Assembly (NCBI GenBank): GCA_963768585.1
Contig: CAVYIF010000018.1
Span: 432,802 to 496,801 of the forward strand
Reading direction: 5' to 3'
DNA: 64,000 nt
Source: CAVUNY01 sp963768585
GTDB lineage: Bacteria; Chloroflexota; Anaerolineae; Anaerolineales; Anaerolineaceae
The first letter of the stretch is position 1. Every line of letters starts with the position of its first letter. The notes under the pieces are model-generated. The model saw nothing but the letters and a program-made list of their open reading frames with translations, was not told the origin of the DNA and ran no database searches. Below are positions 43,622 to 51,975 of this stretch, piece by piece. A program made the translations under genes and the position numbers.

Positions 43622-44358
43622 AAACGACAATCATCATTCCAACCTTTAACGAAGCGGAAAACCTTCCCAAACTGGTTTCCGCTTTATTTTCGCTGTCCAT
43701 TCCAGACCTTTCAATCCTGGTAGTCGATGATAACAGCCCGGACGGGACCGGGAAAATGGCCGAGGAATTCAAACAGGCCCACCCCGGGAGGGTAGACGTG
43801 CTGCACCGCGCGGGCAAGATGGGCCTGGGAACAGCATACCTGGAAGGTTTTACAAAGGCCATGGCCGATGGGGCCGAAGCCTTGCTGCAGATGGACTGCG
43901 ATTTTTCCCATCCGCCGGAAAAGATCCCCGAGATGATCGCCAGCCTGTCGGGTTGGGACGGCGTGATCGGCTCCCGCTATATATCCGGGGGAAGCGTAGA
44001 TATGAACTGGCCGTTTTGGCGCAAAGCGCTTTCGGCCTGGGGTAATTTTTACGCCCGCACCATTTTAGGATTGAAAAACAGGGATGTGACCGGTGGATTC
44101 AGGTTGTGGAAGCGCGAGACGCTGCTGGCAATGCCGTTAAACCGCATCCGCTCGAGCGGATACGTGTTTCAGGTGGAATTATGCTACGTGGCAACCCGTC
44201 TGGGATTGCGCTTCAAAGAAGTGCCGATCTATTTTGCCGACCGGCGCTGGGGCAAATCCAAGATGAACCGGCGCATCATGATGGAGGCAGCCGTGCGGGT
44301 CTGGCAGCTGCCGGCTATGTACCGCAATCTCAATAATTCTGGCGGTAGCGGGTCTTAA
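43618..44358 (+). CDS. polyprenol monophosphomannose synthase-like GT2
   Basis: A 246-residue GT2 enzyme of the DPM1/Ppm1 type without membrane helices. IIIPTFNEAENLPKLV, ILVVDDNSPDGTG and the DxD-like MDCDFSHPP are in family positions, and RRWGKSKM near the end is diagnostic of dolichol-P-mannose synthases. It would load mannose onto a polyprenyl phosphate at the membrane face. It ends the roadblock operon and its last 29 bp overlap, tail to tail, the FGGY kinase gene. Confidence 0.88.
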   Translation: MKTTIIIPTFNEAENLPKLVSALFSLSIPDLSILVVDDNSPDGTGKMAEEFKQAHPGRVDVLHRAGKMGLGTAYLEGFTKAMADGAEALLQMDCDFSHPPEKIPEMIASLSGWDGVIGSRYISGGSVDMNWPFWRKALSAWGNFYARTILGLKNRDVTGGFRLWKRETLLAMPLNRIRSSGYVFQVELCYVATRLGLRFKEVPIYFADRRWGKSKMNRRIMMEAAVRVWQLPAMYRNLNNSGGSGS

Positions 44359-45736
44359 ACTCCAGGAAACATTGGTGATAAATCTCATGCTTTGCCGGAT
44401 CGGGCTGCAGCGTTTCATCCGGTTCGGGCAGGGACGGCATCTCATGACCCAGGCCCAGCCAACCGATGCGGGCGGCCCCCACCGCGGAAGCATCTGCCGC
44501 TTCCATCAATTCGAGCGGCGCTCCCAAAACATCACATAAAATTTGCGACCACAGACGGGCACGGGTAATCCCGCCGGTCAAACGCGCCGGGCCGCTGCCC
44601 TGGAGGATCTCCCAGACCTCATCCAGGCAAAAGGCCACCCCTTCCAGGGCAGCATGGGCGATGTGCGCACGGCTGTGTTCGAGACCGATGCCTGAGATGA
44701 TGGCTCGCTCCCAGGGGTTCCAATGCGGGCTGCGTTCGCCGCTCAGGTAGGGCAGGAAAACCACCCCACCCGATCCGGGCGGGATCTCGGCAGCTTCCGC
44801 CAGCATAGTTTCGAAGCTTTCCTGAGGATAAAATTTTTCGCGCGCCCATTGGGCCACCAGGCCGCCGTTATTGATCGCGCCGCCAGCCAGCCAGTGCGTT
44901 TCGTCCAGAATGTAGCACCAGGTGCGGGATTGGCTGTCGAGCAGCGGCGCATCCACCACGCGCCGGATCGCACCGCTGGTGCCAACGGTGATCACCGTTG
45001 TGCCTCCCGCGCCGAACATCGCCATGCCGCCGTCGCTGCCGCCGATGACCACCGGCAATCCTTCCGGCAGGCCCGTTTGGCGGGCCATGTCGGCGCCAAG
45101 CGTGCCCACCACGCTGTGCGAGGCCACCAGTGGAGGAAGCTGCTCGGGAGTGATGCCTGCCAGCGAGAGCATTTCCGGCGCCCAACTGCGCTGGCGCAGA
45201 TCGACCAGGCCGGTAGCCGAGGCCAGGCTGAGGTCGCTGGCCCATTCCCCGGTCAGTCGGTTGAGCACGAACTCCTTGATCGCCACCACCCGCGAGAACT
45301 TGAACGGCAGGTTTTCCTGGCACCAGCGCAGCTTGGCCGGGTAGTAAATGGCTACCAATGGGCAGCCGGTCAGTTGATAGACGTGCTGGCTGTCGGCCTG
45401 CTCGCGCAGGGATTCAATCTGCGAAGCCGCGCGCTGATCGGCCCAGGTCAGGGCCCGTCCCTGGGGCTGATCCTGGGCATCGAGCAGCACCACGCTGTGC
45501 ATGGCGCCGCTCAAGGAAAGTGCACCCACGGCAGCCGGGTCGATTTTCTCCGCTAACGCCGCCAGGGCTTCCACTGCCCCGCGCAGGATCTCCTGCGGAT
45601 CCTGTTCGGCCCAGCCGGATTGGGGCGCATACAGGGGATAATTGGCCGAAGCCTTGGCGGAAACCCGCCCCGACGAATTGAGCGCCACCGCTTTACAGGC
45701 GGTGGTACCCAGATCAAGACCGATGACTAATTCCAT
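44330..45736 (-). CDS. FGGY-family sugar kinase, gluconokinase/xylulokinase-like
   Basis: About 468 aa from the ATG at 45736 with RBS GAGGA. Both FGGY halves are present: GLDLGTTACKAVALNSSG (phosphate 1), SGAMHSVVLLDAQDQP and TWADQRAASQI (sugar-binding; the MHS and WAD.R pattern favours gluconokinase over xylulokinase), then GGSDGGMAMFGAGGT and TVGTSGA (adenosine and phosphate 2) and LTGGITRARLW. It phosphorylates a sugar or gluconate with ATP. No transporter or dehydrogenase is adjacent to identify the substrate. Confidence 0.87.
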   Translation of the reverse strand: MELVIGLDLGTTACKAVALNSSGRVSAKASANYPLYAPQSGWAEQDPQEILRGAVEALAALAEKIDPAAVGALSLSGAMHSVVLLDAQDQPQGRALTWADQRAASQIESLREQADSQHVYQLTGCPLVAIYYPAKLRWCQENLPFKFSRVVAIKEFVLNRLTGEWASDLSLASATGLVDLRQRSWAPEMLSLAGITPEQLPPLVASHSVVGTLGADMARQTGLPEGLPVVIGGSDGGMAMFGAGGTTVITVGTSGAIRRVVDAPLLDSQSRTWCYILDETHWLAGGAINNGGLVAQWAREKFYPQESFETMLAEAAEIPPGSGGVVFLPYLSGERSPHWNPWERAIISGIGLEHSRAHIAHAALEGVAFCLDEVWEILQGSGPARLTGGITRARLWSQILCDVLGAPLELMEAADASAVGAARIGWLGLGHEMPSLPEPDETLQPDPAKHEIYHQCFLEFKTRYRQNY

Positions 45737-45826
45737 AAAATCCTCGCAAAATAATCCGCCAGCCCACCCCGGCGGGTGCACGACCAAAGGTACGCCCACA
45801 GCGCAGGGAGTCAGTCGCTCCGCTGG

Positions 45827-46678
45827 TCAGCGGTCAGCGCTGAAGCTCTGCACCAGACACCCCCATTCCTCCAGGGTGAGCGTTTCCGCGCGGCGCATGG
45901 GGTCGATACCTGCCGCTGTCAGCATTTCGATGGCCCGAACCGGGAGGATGCCTAACCCGCCGGCCAGGGAATTGCGCAGCATTTTGCGCTTCTGGCTGAA
46001 ACCGGCCTTGGCCAGGATGAAGAACTGCTCCAAACCGGCGGCAGGGATGCGCGGTTGATCGTAAAGATCGACGCGCACCACAGCCGAATCGACTTTGGGC
46101 GGGGGAATAAAAGCCCCGGCCGGCAGTCGCGCGGCGATGCGCGGCTGTCCGTAAACCTGCACACTCAGCGCCAGCAGGCTCATCTTGCCCGGTGCGGCGC
46201 AGATGCGCTCGGCCACCTCGCGCTGCACGGTCAGCACCAGGCGCGAGGGCTTATAGCGCGCTTCCAGCAGGTGGCGGATGACGGCCGAAGTAATGTAATA
46301 GGGGATATTGGCCACCACCAGGTAGCCGGGTTCACCCGCCAAAACCGCCGGGTCGACCGCCAGAATATCGCCCTGGGTGACGGTGACGTTGGGAAAACCG
46401 GCCAGCACCTGTTCGAGCAGCGGGATCAGGTCCTTGTCCAGCTCGATGGCAGCCACGCGCCGCGCCGCGCGCGACAGGTAGCGCGTCAGGTGGCCGAGAC
46501 CCGGTCCAACCTCCAACACCACCCCATCCGCGGGAATATCGGCCGCGGCGACGACAGCGTTCAGGGCCGCCGGGTCGACCAGGAAATTCTGACCCAGGCC
46601 CTTCTTGGGCGAAAGGCCGTACTGCCGCAGCAAGCCGGCGACTTCAAGACGGGGAAGTTCTATTTTGGTAGGATCCAT
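45827..46678 (-). CDS. rsmA: 16S rRNA dimethyladenosine transferase
   Basis: A 283-residue SAM-dependent enzyme that dimethylates two adjacent adenines in 16S rRNA helix 45. The KsgA core is complete: KKGLGQNFLVDPAALNAVV, the SAM motif VVLEVGPGLGHLTRYL, AIELDKDL, NIPYYITSAVI (catalytic motif IV) and FIPPPKVDSAVV. Its start overlaps the stop of the YabE-like gene by 19 nt. In Bacillus the order yabE-rnmV-ksgA is similar, so the association looks conserved, minus rnmV. Confidence 0.95.
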   Translation of the reverse strand: MDPTKIELPRLEVAGLLRQYGLSPKKGLGQNFLVDPAALNAVVAAADIPADGVVLEVGPGLGHLTRYLSRAARRVAAIELDKDLIPLLEQVLAGFPNVTVTQGDILAVDPAVLAGEPGYLVVANIPYYITSAVIRHLLEARYKPSRLVLTVQREVAERICAAPGKMSLLALSVQVYGQPRIAARLPAGAFIPPPKVDSAVVRVDLYDQPRIPAAGLEQFFILAKAGFSQKRKMLRNSLAGGLGILPVRAIEMLTAAGIDPMRRAETLTLEEWGCLVQSFSADR

Positions 46679-47736
46679 GGCACATTGGCGGGAACAGGTG
46701 TGAGAAAATACAGGGTGGTATTGCGGTGCCAGTTCTTAAAATCGGCATCGCTGTACCCCAAATCGACCCAAAAACCGGGGACGTAACCGTAATCCCCGAC
46801 GCGGGCGCTGCCGTAGCCGTCTACATATACCCCCCAGCCTTTCATCAGGTTGTACCAGGCTTCGCCTACCCCAATCACGCCTTTCTGCAGGGGATAGCCG
46901 GCGGCAGTGGTATAAGAGCAGCGGCCGATAAACTGGATGAAATTACAGGGTGCGTACGAAGTGGCATATACGGTAACCTTGCGGTAGTACTCAATCTTGC
47001 CATCCGGGGTATCCAGGGTACGCACAACGATCTTGGTGCCGTAACCGGTCTTCTGGTTGCGCGGCTGCGAGGCGACCCACTCGGCCTCTTTCTGGCGCGA
47101 AACCTCTTTCCCATCTTCATAGCGCACGCGTACCCGCGCCAGCCGCACCCCGGGCCGCCCGGCCTGGACGATGCTCTGCTGATCCAGCTCAGTATTGGGG
47201 TCGGGTACGAATTCAGCTTTGTAGGGGATGGCGGTTTGCTGCAGTTCGACCTCTTCGCGCACGCGTACCACTCTCACCCGCCCATCGGCCGGCAAGGGTT
47301 GTTCCTCGCCCGGGACGGCATAATCTAACCCCTGCAGGGAGACGCCCACCTCGGCCAGGGCCTGGCCCACGCTTTGCGCCGGCGAACGCCCGCTGACCTG
47401 GGTGCCGTCCACCGCCACGCGCACCGGTACCGCCGGTCGCAGGGTCAGGGTCTGGGCTTTGGAGAGCGGGGTATCGAACGGCAGCGAAAGCGCATCCAGG
47501 GGCGTCAGGCGCAGGCCTAATTCCCACAGGGCCTGCCCCAGGGTCGGGCCGAGGGTGGCAATGCTTTTGGTGTCGTCATTGATGCGGATCGAGGCCTGAA
47601 CGGCGCGCCGCACCTGGAGCAGATATTCATCCGCCAGGGGTAAGGTCTGGTCCAGGGCCACGGGTGCCCCGTTCCACACCAGGCGGTCGGTTTTGGCCAG
47701 CGTTACCCCGGCCGCTGCCAGCAGATCCGCCGGCAC
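46660..47736 (-). CDS. YabE-like DUF348/G5/3D protein, 3' part (frameshifted)
   Basis: A 358-residue ORF that begins inside a DUF348 repeat, MPADLLAAAGVTLAKTDRLV. A further DUF348 unit (VRVAVDGTQVSGRSPAQSVG, about 106-125) follows, then a G5-like domain (REEVELQQTAIPYK) and a C-terminal 3D domain with YATSYAPC, GYPLQKGVIGV and VPGFWVDLGYSDADF. Such proteins (YabE, Rpf-like) are surface peptidoglycan-active factors. It has no start signal of its own; the N-terminal part is in another frame (47627-48052). I infer one gene, 46660-48052. Confidence 0.85.
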   Translation of the reverse strand: MPADLLAAAGVTLAKTDRLVWNGAPVALDQTLPLADEYLLQVRRAVQASIRINDDTKSIATLGPTLGQALWELGLRLTPLDALSLPFDTPLSKAQTLTLRPAVPVRVAVDGTQVSGRSPAQSVGQALAEVGVSLQGLDYAVPGEEQPLPADGRVRVVRVREEVELQQTAIPYKAEFVPDPNTELDQQSIVQAGRPGVRLARVRVRYEDGKEVSRQKEAEWVASQPRNQKTGYGTKIVVRTLDTPDGKIEYYRKVTVYATSYAPCNFIQFIGRCSYTTAAGYPLQKGVIGVGEAWYNLMKGWGVYVDGYGSARVGDYGYVPGFWVDLGYSDADFKNWHRNTTLYFLTPVPANVPWILPK

Positions 47737-48052
47737 GCGCTGCGTACTCCACCAGGTCTTTCAGCAGGCCGCTGCCGTCCACCCACACGGAAACCGGGCG
47801 CGGGCGGCGAATCTCGATCGCCGCCCCATTCCAGGGCAGGCTCTCCGCCAGCGGCGGGCTGATTTCGTCCAATTCGTTGAGGGGAATGCCTGAATCTTTT
47901 AAAGCCCAACCCACGGTCAGGGCGCGGGTCTCCACCACCTGGCTGGCGCCGTCGACGGTAATCGTCACCGGGCGGTGGGCGAAGATCGCCACCAGCGCCG
48001 CCGCGATCACGATCAGCAGCGCCGCGCCGGGAATTATCAAGCGCTTGTTCAT
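47627..48052 (-). CDS. YabE-like DUF348 protein, 5' part (frameshifted)
   Basis: From the ATG at 48052 this frame gives a signal/anchor helix (LIIPGAALLIVIAAALVAIF), a first DUF348 repeat (VTITVDGASQVVETRALTVG) and the start of a second (VSVWVDGSGLLK). At CTGAAAGAC near 47760 the frame is lost into Gly/Arg-rich sequence. Dropping one A there gives KTWWSTQRVPADLLAAAGV, which continues DUF348 into the next ORF. So either the gene is broken by one extra base or the assembly has an error. Confidence 0.8.
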   Translation of the reverse strand: MNKRLIIPGAALLIVIAAALVAIFAHRPVTITVDGASQVVETRALTVGWALKDSGIPLNELDEISPPLAESLPWNGAAIEIRRPRPVSVWVDGSGLLKDLVEYAARAGGSAGSGRGNAGQNRPPGVERGTRGPGPDLTPGG

Positions 48053-48059
48053 AGGGGGT

Positions 48060-48087
48060 ATTGTAACAGAATTGAATTGGCTCTTAA
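48060..48087 (-). promoter_or_regulatory. putative promoter for a leaderless YabE-like mRNA
   Basis: On the minus strand TACAAT (48060-48065) lies 7 nt before the ATG, with TTAAGA (48082-48087) 16 bp further up. There is no RBS between them. The transcript would start at or near the A of the ATG. Confidence 0.45.
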
Positions 48088-48337
48088 CTTTAAACCTCGC
48101 CCCCCATATCCACTGCCAATTGGGCATCCTTATTTTGTCGGGCGCGTGCTTCAGGTATGGTCATAAATCCCCTGAAGATTAGTTTAAGTGAATTATAGGA
48201 GTGTTTGAGAGTAGCTGCAACAAGGAGTGGTTGCTGGTCTAAATACATCTTTCATCAGGCATTTTCTCCACCCGAAGCTAGAATATCGGTCTATATGAAG
48301 CATTTCTATTGAATATTGTGGGCAGGTTCAAGACGTG

Positions 48338-49210
48338 CTAATACCGCAAAACCAACCATGACATCACAATCATGAGAATAAAACCAGCTTCATAAGGAAT
48401 AAACGCAAACAAGAGGACTGCATAAGAACTGAAATTGACGTATGGTGCAAATAGAGGAGTGGCAGCCACGGCGATATATTTTTTCCTGTTGCGCAGGGCA
48501 AGAATCAAAAGCGGGACTCCCGCAAACAAACTATAAGGCCACAGGCTAGCATTAAAGAAATCTTGGGTCATCCGAACCAATCCAAGCGGCCACAAGCCAT
48601 ACAGGACAAAGGACACGAGATAAGCAATCGTAACCGGTGCAAAAACGCGCACAATATTTCGTGCGCCTCCTTCCCGCCAAGCCTCGACCAACCAGAAGAG
48701 GGCAATCCCTGCGCCGATTTGCGGCTTGATTAGTACGAGAAATAACCCTAATTGAGGCGGAAGGACATATCCAATAACTGGAAGCCAATCTATGTTTCCA
48801 TTTTGTGCATTATAAAAAATCGCCGGTGAACAGATAATTCCAATAAGCATCCAGAGCTTTGCGCCAGAGCGAATAAGAACTCCTGCATATATCAAATAGG
48901 TCAGGGCAAAAATGAAAGCTGCTCCCACAGCTTGAGGCAATAAAGCTAGTGGAGCTAAAAAAATATATGCCCATGGTGGATAAAGACCCCTACCCTCTGA
49001 GTAAGGTGAACCCCCAGAAAGAAATATTAACGTATCGGGACGATGCCAACCTTTCCAATCAACTGAAAACCCCCATGTAAAAGGAGGGGTGGCATCTTCT
49101 TGAACAGGCATTATCTTGTACACCGTAAAAGCCAATCCGATTAAAGATATACAAATTGCCATAGTTCCTGTAAGGTATTTTTGCCATTTTGTTAAAACAA
49201 TGGTTTTCAT
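48338..49210 (-). CDS. polytopic membrane protein, GT87-like
   Basis: About 290 aa from the ATG at 49210, with about 8 membrane helices. The luminal-type loop after helix 1 contains DWKGWHRPDTLIFLSGGSPY, and GLYPPWAYIFLAPLALLP follows. This resembles DUF2029/GT87 mannosyltransferase-like proteins, which use polyprenyl-P-mannose outside the membrane. At about 290 aa it is shorter than typical GT87 enzymes. The left end of an insertion sequence lies 12 bp upstream of its start, so its promoter has probably been replaced. Confidence 0.65.
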   Translation of the reverse strand: MKTIVLTKWQKYLTGTMAICISLIGLAFTVYKIMPVQEDATPPFTWGFSVDWKGWHRPDTLIFLSGGSPYSEGRGLYPPWAYIFLAPLALLPQAVGAAFIFALTYLIYAGVLIRSGAKLWMLIGIICSPAIFYNAQNGNIDWLPVIGYVLPPQLGLFLVLIKPQIGAGIALFWLVEAWREGGARNIVRVFAPVTIAYLVSFVLYGLWPLGLVRMTQDFFNASLWPYSLFAGVPLLILALRNRKKYIAVAATPLFAPYVNFSSYAVLLFAFIPYEAGFILMIVMSWLVLRY

Positions 49211-49221
49211 AATCCATACTC

Positions 49222-51079
49222 TAACGTAACGGTTGTGCAATCAGAAGCCGAATCGTGAAAAGCGGCTAAAAACTGCAAGAAAAAAGTAGAACCTTACCAA
49301 CTGAATCAGGATGACGTAAGCTATTGCCACCTCAAAAATAGGAATGGCAATGGAAAATCCTCGGGAACTAGAAACCCAGCACGCCCTATTGGTCGTTTTG
49401 GGGATGTTTGCGCAAGAAATAGGTCTCATTTCAGGCATCGAAGGCGTGAAACTGGGTCAGAAATGCTGTGATCATTCACCTCAATCGAAAGCGCTCGAAT
49501 TTCTGGTGGCAATCATGTCGGGTGAGAAGTATTTGCAAGACATCAGTCTTTCGGCGCACCCGTTGGACAAAGATGTGGCGGTGGCGCAAGCCTGGGGACA
49601 GCGCAGTTGGGCCGACTACAGCGGCGTGAGTCGAACGATGAGCAAGCTGAGTTGGGTCGAAGCCCGGGCACTGGTGGCGGTGTTGGAACGGGTGAGCGCA
49701 CCTTTTATCGAAAATGAGTTGAAGCTGATCCAGGAACTGCGCCAAGCCATCGAGGAAGACGGCGATCTGACCGGTATTCCCGTTTCGAACACCAGTCGCA
49801 CCTATCCGAATGCGGCCTACGGACACATGGATGATGAAATTCGGCTGGGTTACCAGGCGGGCGTGACCAGCCTGCGCAGTCCGACCTATGGACGCTTGTG
49901 GCTCTCGGTGGAGCATCATGCGGGCGACACTGTTTCTTGCACTCAGGCGGAAGCGCTGGTGTTGGCTGCCGAAAAACGGACGGGATTACGCCCGCGACGT
50001 CGGACGGAATTGCTCCAGGAACGGATCGCAGCTTTTCAGAAAGAGCGCCAGCCCACCGAAAAACGGCTGGAAAGCCAGAAAGCCGCCCTGGAAAAATCTC
50101 ATACTGCCCAACAGGAAATGCTGGTCCAGCTTCAAGAGGCACGGCTCGTGTCTGAAACCAAGCCGGAACGCATCCAGAGCCTCGAACGACGCAGTCTCCG
50201 CCGGGAACAGGCGGTCGCAGCCGCCCAAAAACGTCTCGAAAAGACAGTGCGGTTACTCCAGGCCCATTCCGAGCAGGAAAAAGTCTTGCAAGACCGCTTG
50301 CAGCGCTTTGAGCAGGAAAACGCCAGCAACCTCGCCCCCACCCAAATCCGTTTTCGGATCGATGCTGGTTTTGGTACATATGACAACATCGCCTTGCTCA
50401 TCGAAATGGGCTACGAACTGTACACCAAACTGCATAACCATAAAGTCGTTCAGGCTTTGCAGAAGAAAGTTCAACCCGAAACCGTCTGGACACGGGTCGG
50501 CAAGAACGCGGAGATGGTCGCCTGGCCCGCCCTCAAGCTGGATCATTGTCCTTATCCACTCGCCGTGGGGCTGGAACGCTTTCACACCGGTGACAAAAAG
50601 ATCAAGCACAGCGCTCTGGCTTACTTTGGGGATGCTCAGGTGACTGAGGATTTGCCTGCCTGGTTTGGCGCATACAATCACCGCCAAACCATCGAAGCTG
50701 GGATCAAAGAAACCAAACAGGTTTTTTACCTCAATCGCTTGAAGGTGCGCTCAGAACCAGCCATTTACGTCCAGGAAGCCATGACCATTTTTGCCGCCAA
50801 CTTCCTCCGTTGGTCCACCGTTTGGATCAAGCAACGCGCCAAACCAGACCATGACCAACTCCAGATTGAAAAAATGGGCATCAAGCGTCAGGTCCAGGTG
50901 CTGGCGCATACTTCGGCTAAAGTCATCCAAAATTCAAGAGGTATGTTGTTAAGGTTCAGCCCAGCCAGCTCCCTGGCGGGTAAATCGCTTCAAATTCGGG
51001 CTTTGGAAAAGCCAGTTCGCCTGAATTATTTTGTGCCACTTTTTACGTTTTTTTCGATGATTGCACAACGGTTACGCTA
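49222..51079 (+). mobile_element. insertion sequence with 21-bp terminal inverted repeats
   Basis: Inverted repeats of 21 bp with two mismatches lie at 49222-49242 and 51059-51079 (TAACGTAACGGTTGTGCAATC at the left). They enclose one DDE-type transposase gene. The transposase stop codon overlaps the right repeat. I could not identify a target-site duplication. The copy appears intact. Confidence 0.85.
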
Positions 51080-51080
51080 A
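49344..51080 (+). CDS. DDE transposase, IS1380/IS4-like, with coiled-coil insertion
   Basis: 578 aa. The C-terminal motif YNHRQTIEAGIKETKQVFY (about 449-467) fits the Y-(2)-R-(3)-E-(6)-K signature of IS4-superfamily transposases, and FRIDAGFGTYDNIALLIEMG (about 335-354) contains the likely second Asp. Between the first Asp region (GHMDDEIRLGYQAG) and the second lies an extended charged coiled coil (about 215-325), unusual in length. Family-level placement (IS1380-like) is tentative. Composition differs from the flanking genes. Confidence 0.8.
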   Translation: MAMENPRELETQHALLVVLGMFAQEIGLISGIEGVKLGQKCCDHSPQSKALEFLVAIMSGEKYLQDISLSAHPLDKDVAVAQAWGQRSWADYSGVSRTMSKLSWVEARALVAVLERVSAPFIENELKLIQELRQAIEEDGDLTGIPVSNTSRTYPNAAYGHMDDEIRLGYQAGVTSLRSPTYGRLWLSVEHHAGDTVSCTQAEALVLAAEKRTGLRPRRRTELLQERIAAFQKERQPTEKRLESQKAALEKSHTAQQEMLVQLQEARLVSETKPERIQSLERRSLRREQAVAAAQKRLEKTVRLLQAHSEQEKVLQDRLQRFEQENASNLAPTQIRFRIDAGFGTYDNIALLIEMGYELYTKLHNHKVVQALQKKVQPETVWTRVGKNAEMVAWPALKLDHCPYPLAVGLERFHTGDKKIKHSALAYFGDAQVTEDLPAWFGAYNHRQTIEAGIKETKQVFYLNRLKVRSEPAIYVQEAMTIFAANFLRWSTVWIKQRAKPDHDQLQIEKMGIKRQVQVLAHTSAKVIQNSRGMLLRFSPASSLAGKSLQIRALEKPVRLNYFVPLFTFFSMIAQRLR

Positions 51081-51120
51081 TAGATGTAGTTTACATCTTT
51101 TCAAAGAAAAGGCATATAAA

Positions 51121-51200
51121 AAGGTATGGGGCTCTCACTAAGCGTAAAAACATTAATCGTATCAAAAGCCATTTTCAATTCAAATTCGTTATGAATCCGC
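51121..51200 (-). pseudogene. fragment resembling an island gene
   Basis: The minus strand encodes NEFELKMAFDTI, nearly identical to NEIELKMAGDTI of the 138-residue island protein at 58987-59403, and the DNA also matches closely. It lies between the IS and the left att site, outside the present element. It looks like debris of an earlier related insertion. No intact reading frame remains. Confidence 0.6.
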
Positions 51201-51361
51201 TGTCTCTGCTTCTTCCTATTTATCAATAATGTCAAAATATCGATCGGACCACCCATAATAGAACTAAACTCTCTACATTGGGAATAATTTTCTCATGGCT
51301 GGCCATCCGCATTCGGCACCCTCCAACTCAAACTTTTTTGGCCTTCAAACCCACTTAAACC

Positions 51362-51398
51362 AGGAACAGCGACCGCCCAAAAGGCAATCGCTGTTCCT
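51362..51398 (-). terminator. ancestral tRNA-Phe terminator
   Basis: An 11-bp stem (51362-51372 / 51388-51398) lies 14 nt beyond the left tRNA-Phe repeat in the tRNA's reading direction. It is probably the original terminator, displaced about 12 kb from the tRNA by integration. Confidence 0.6.
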
Positions 51399-51411
51399 TT
51401 GAAACTTTACC

Positions 51412-51460
51412 GTGTGCCGAGTTGCAGAATCGGACTGCGGACACTGCGATTTTCAGTCGC
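51412..51460. repeat. attL-type direct repeat (tRNA-Phe 3' copy)
   Basis: 49 bp identical to 63389-63437. It preserves the 3' 46 nt of the tRNA-Phe, from the anticodon stem onward. It is followed by the likely original terminator on the outer side, so this copy is probably the host's own 3' end. Confidence 0.9.
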
Positions 51461-51975
51461 TCGGCTAAAATTCCGGGGTTTTGGAGGCTTCCCCCCACCC
51501 CTGGCGGTCAAGGTTTGCTCGCTCCCCCACATGTGGGGGTAAAATCAAATGTTAAAGAATCTATTAAAAAGATCGCAGGGTCTATACCCTTCTCTAACTT
51601 TCTTTAACATTCCTGGCCGGGATAAAAAATCCCCGACGTTTCCACCATGGAGAAGATGCTGAGGGGAGTATAATTTTTGCATCCCTTCCGCCGTTCAGCC
51701 GGTGGTTCGGTAGGTCCTGGCCGGCGCTGGAACGCTTGCCGGGACCGATCAATTAAAGGGATTCTAGCACGCATCGGGCAATTTGCAAATTAGAATTTTC
51801 CGGACCGTTCGAGCCGAATATGTGAGAACCAGATTGAGAAAAAGCAATTCAAACCTAGAGCATTATTTTTTCCAAAAACGTTAATCTATCTTTTTCGTAT
51901 CGGTTCGATCAGGTGCCTTAAATTCCTGATTCTGGGTATACTGCAAATAAATAAACCGGGCAATAGGAGCTGATA
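51461..51975. other. left-end non-coding region of the island
   Basis: 515 bp without a supported gene. It holds a 16-bp palindrome (CCCCCACATGTGGGGG, 51524-51539). Further on, a TATAAT at 51669-51674 is followed by a GC-rich structured patch (about 51685-51755, with GGTCC...GGACC pairing) in otherwise AT-rich DNA. The patch could be an untranslated RNA, but I cannot name it. Confidence 0.4.

Noticed and set aside
51422..51607. Plus-strand ORF at the left repeat and its twin at 63243-63458
   Set aside because: Both read antisense through the tRNA-Phe repeat; the shared peptide is a by-product of the duplicated att sequence.
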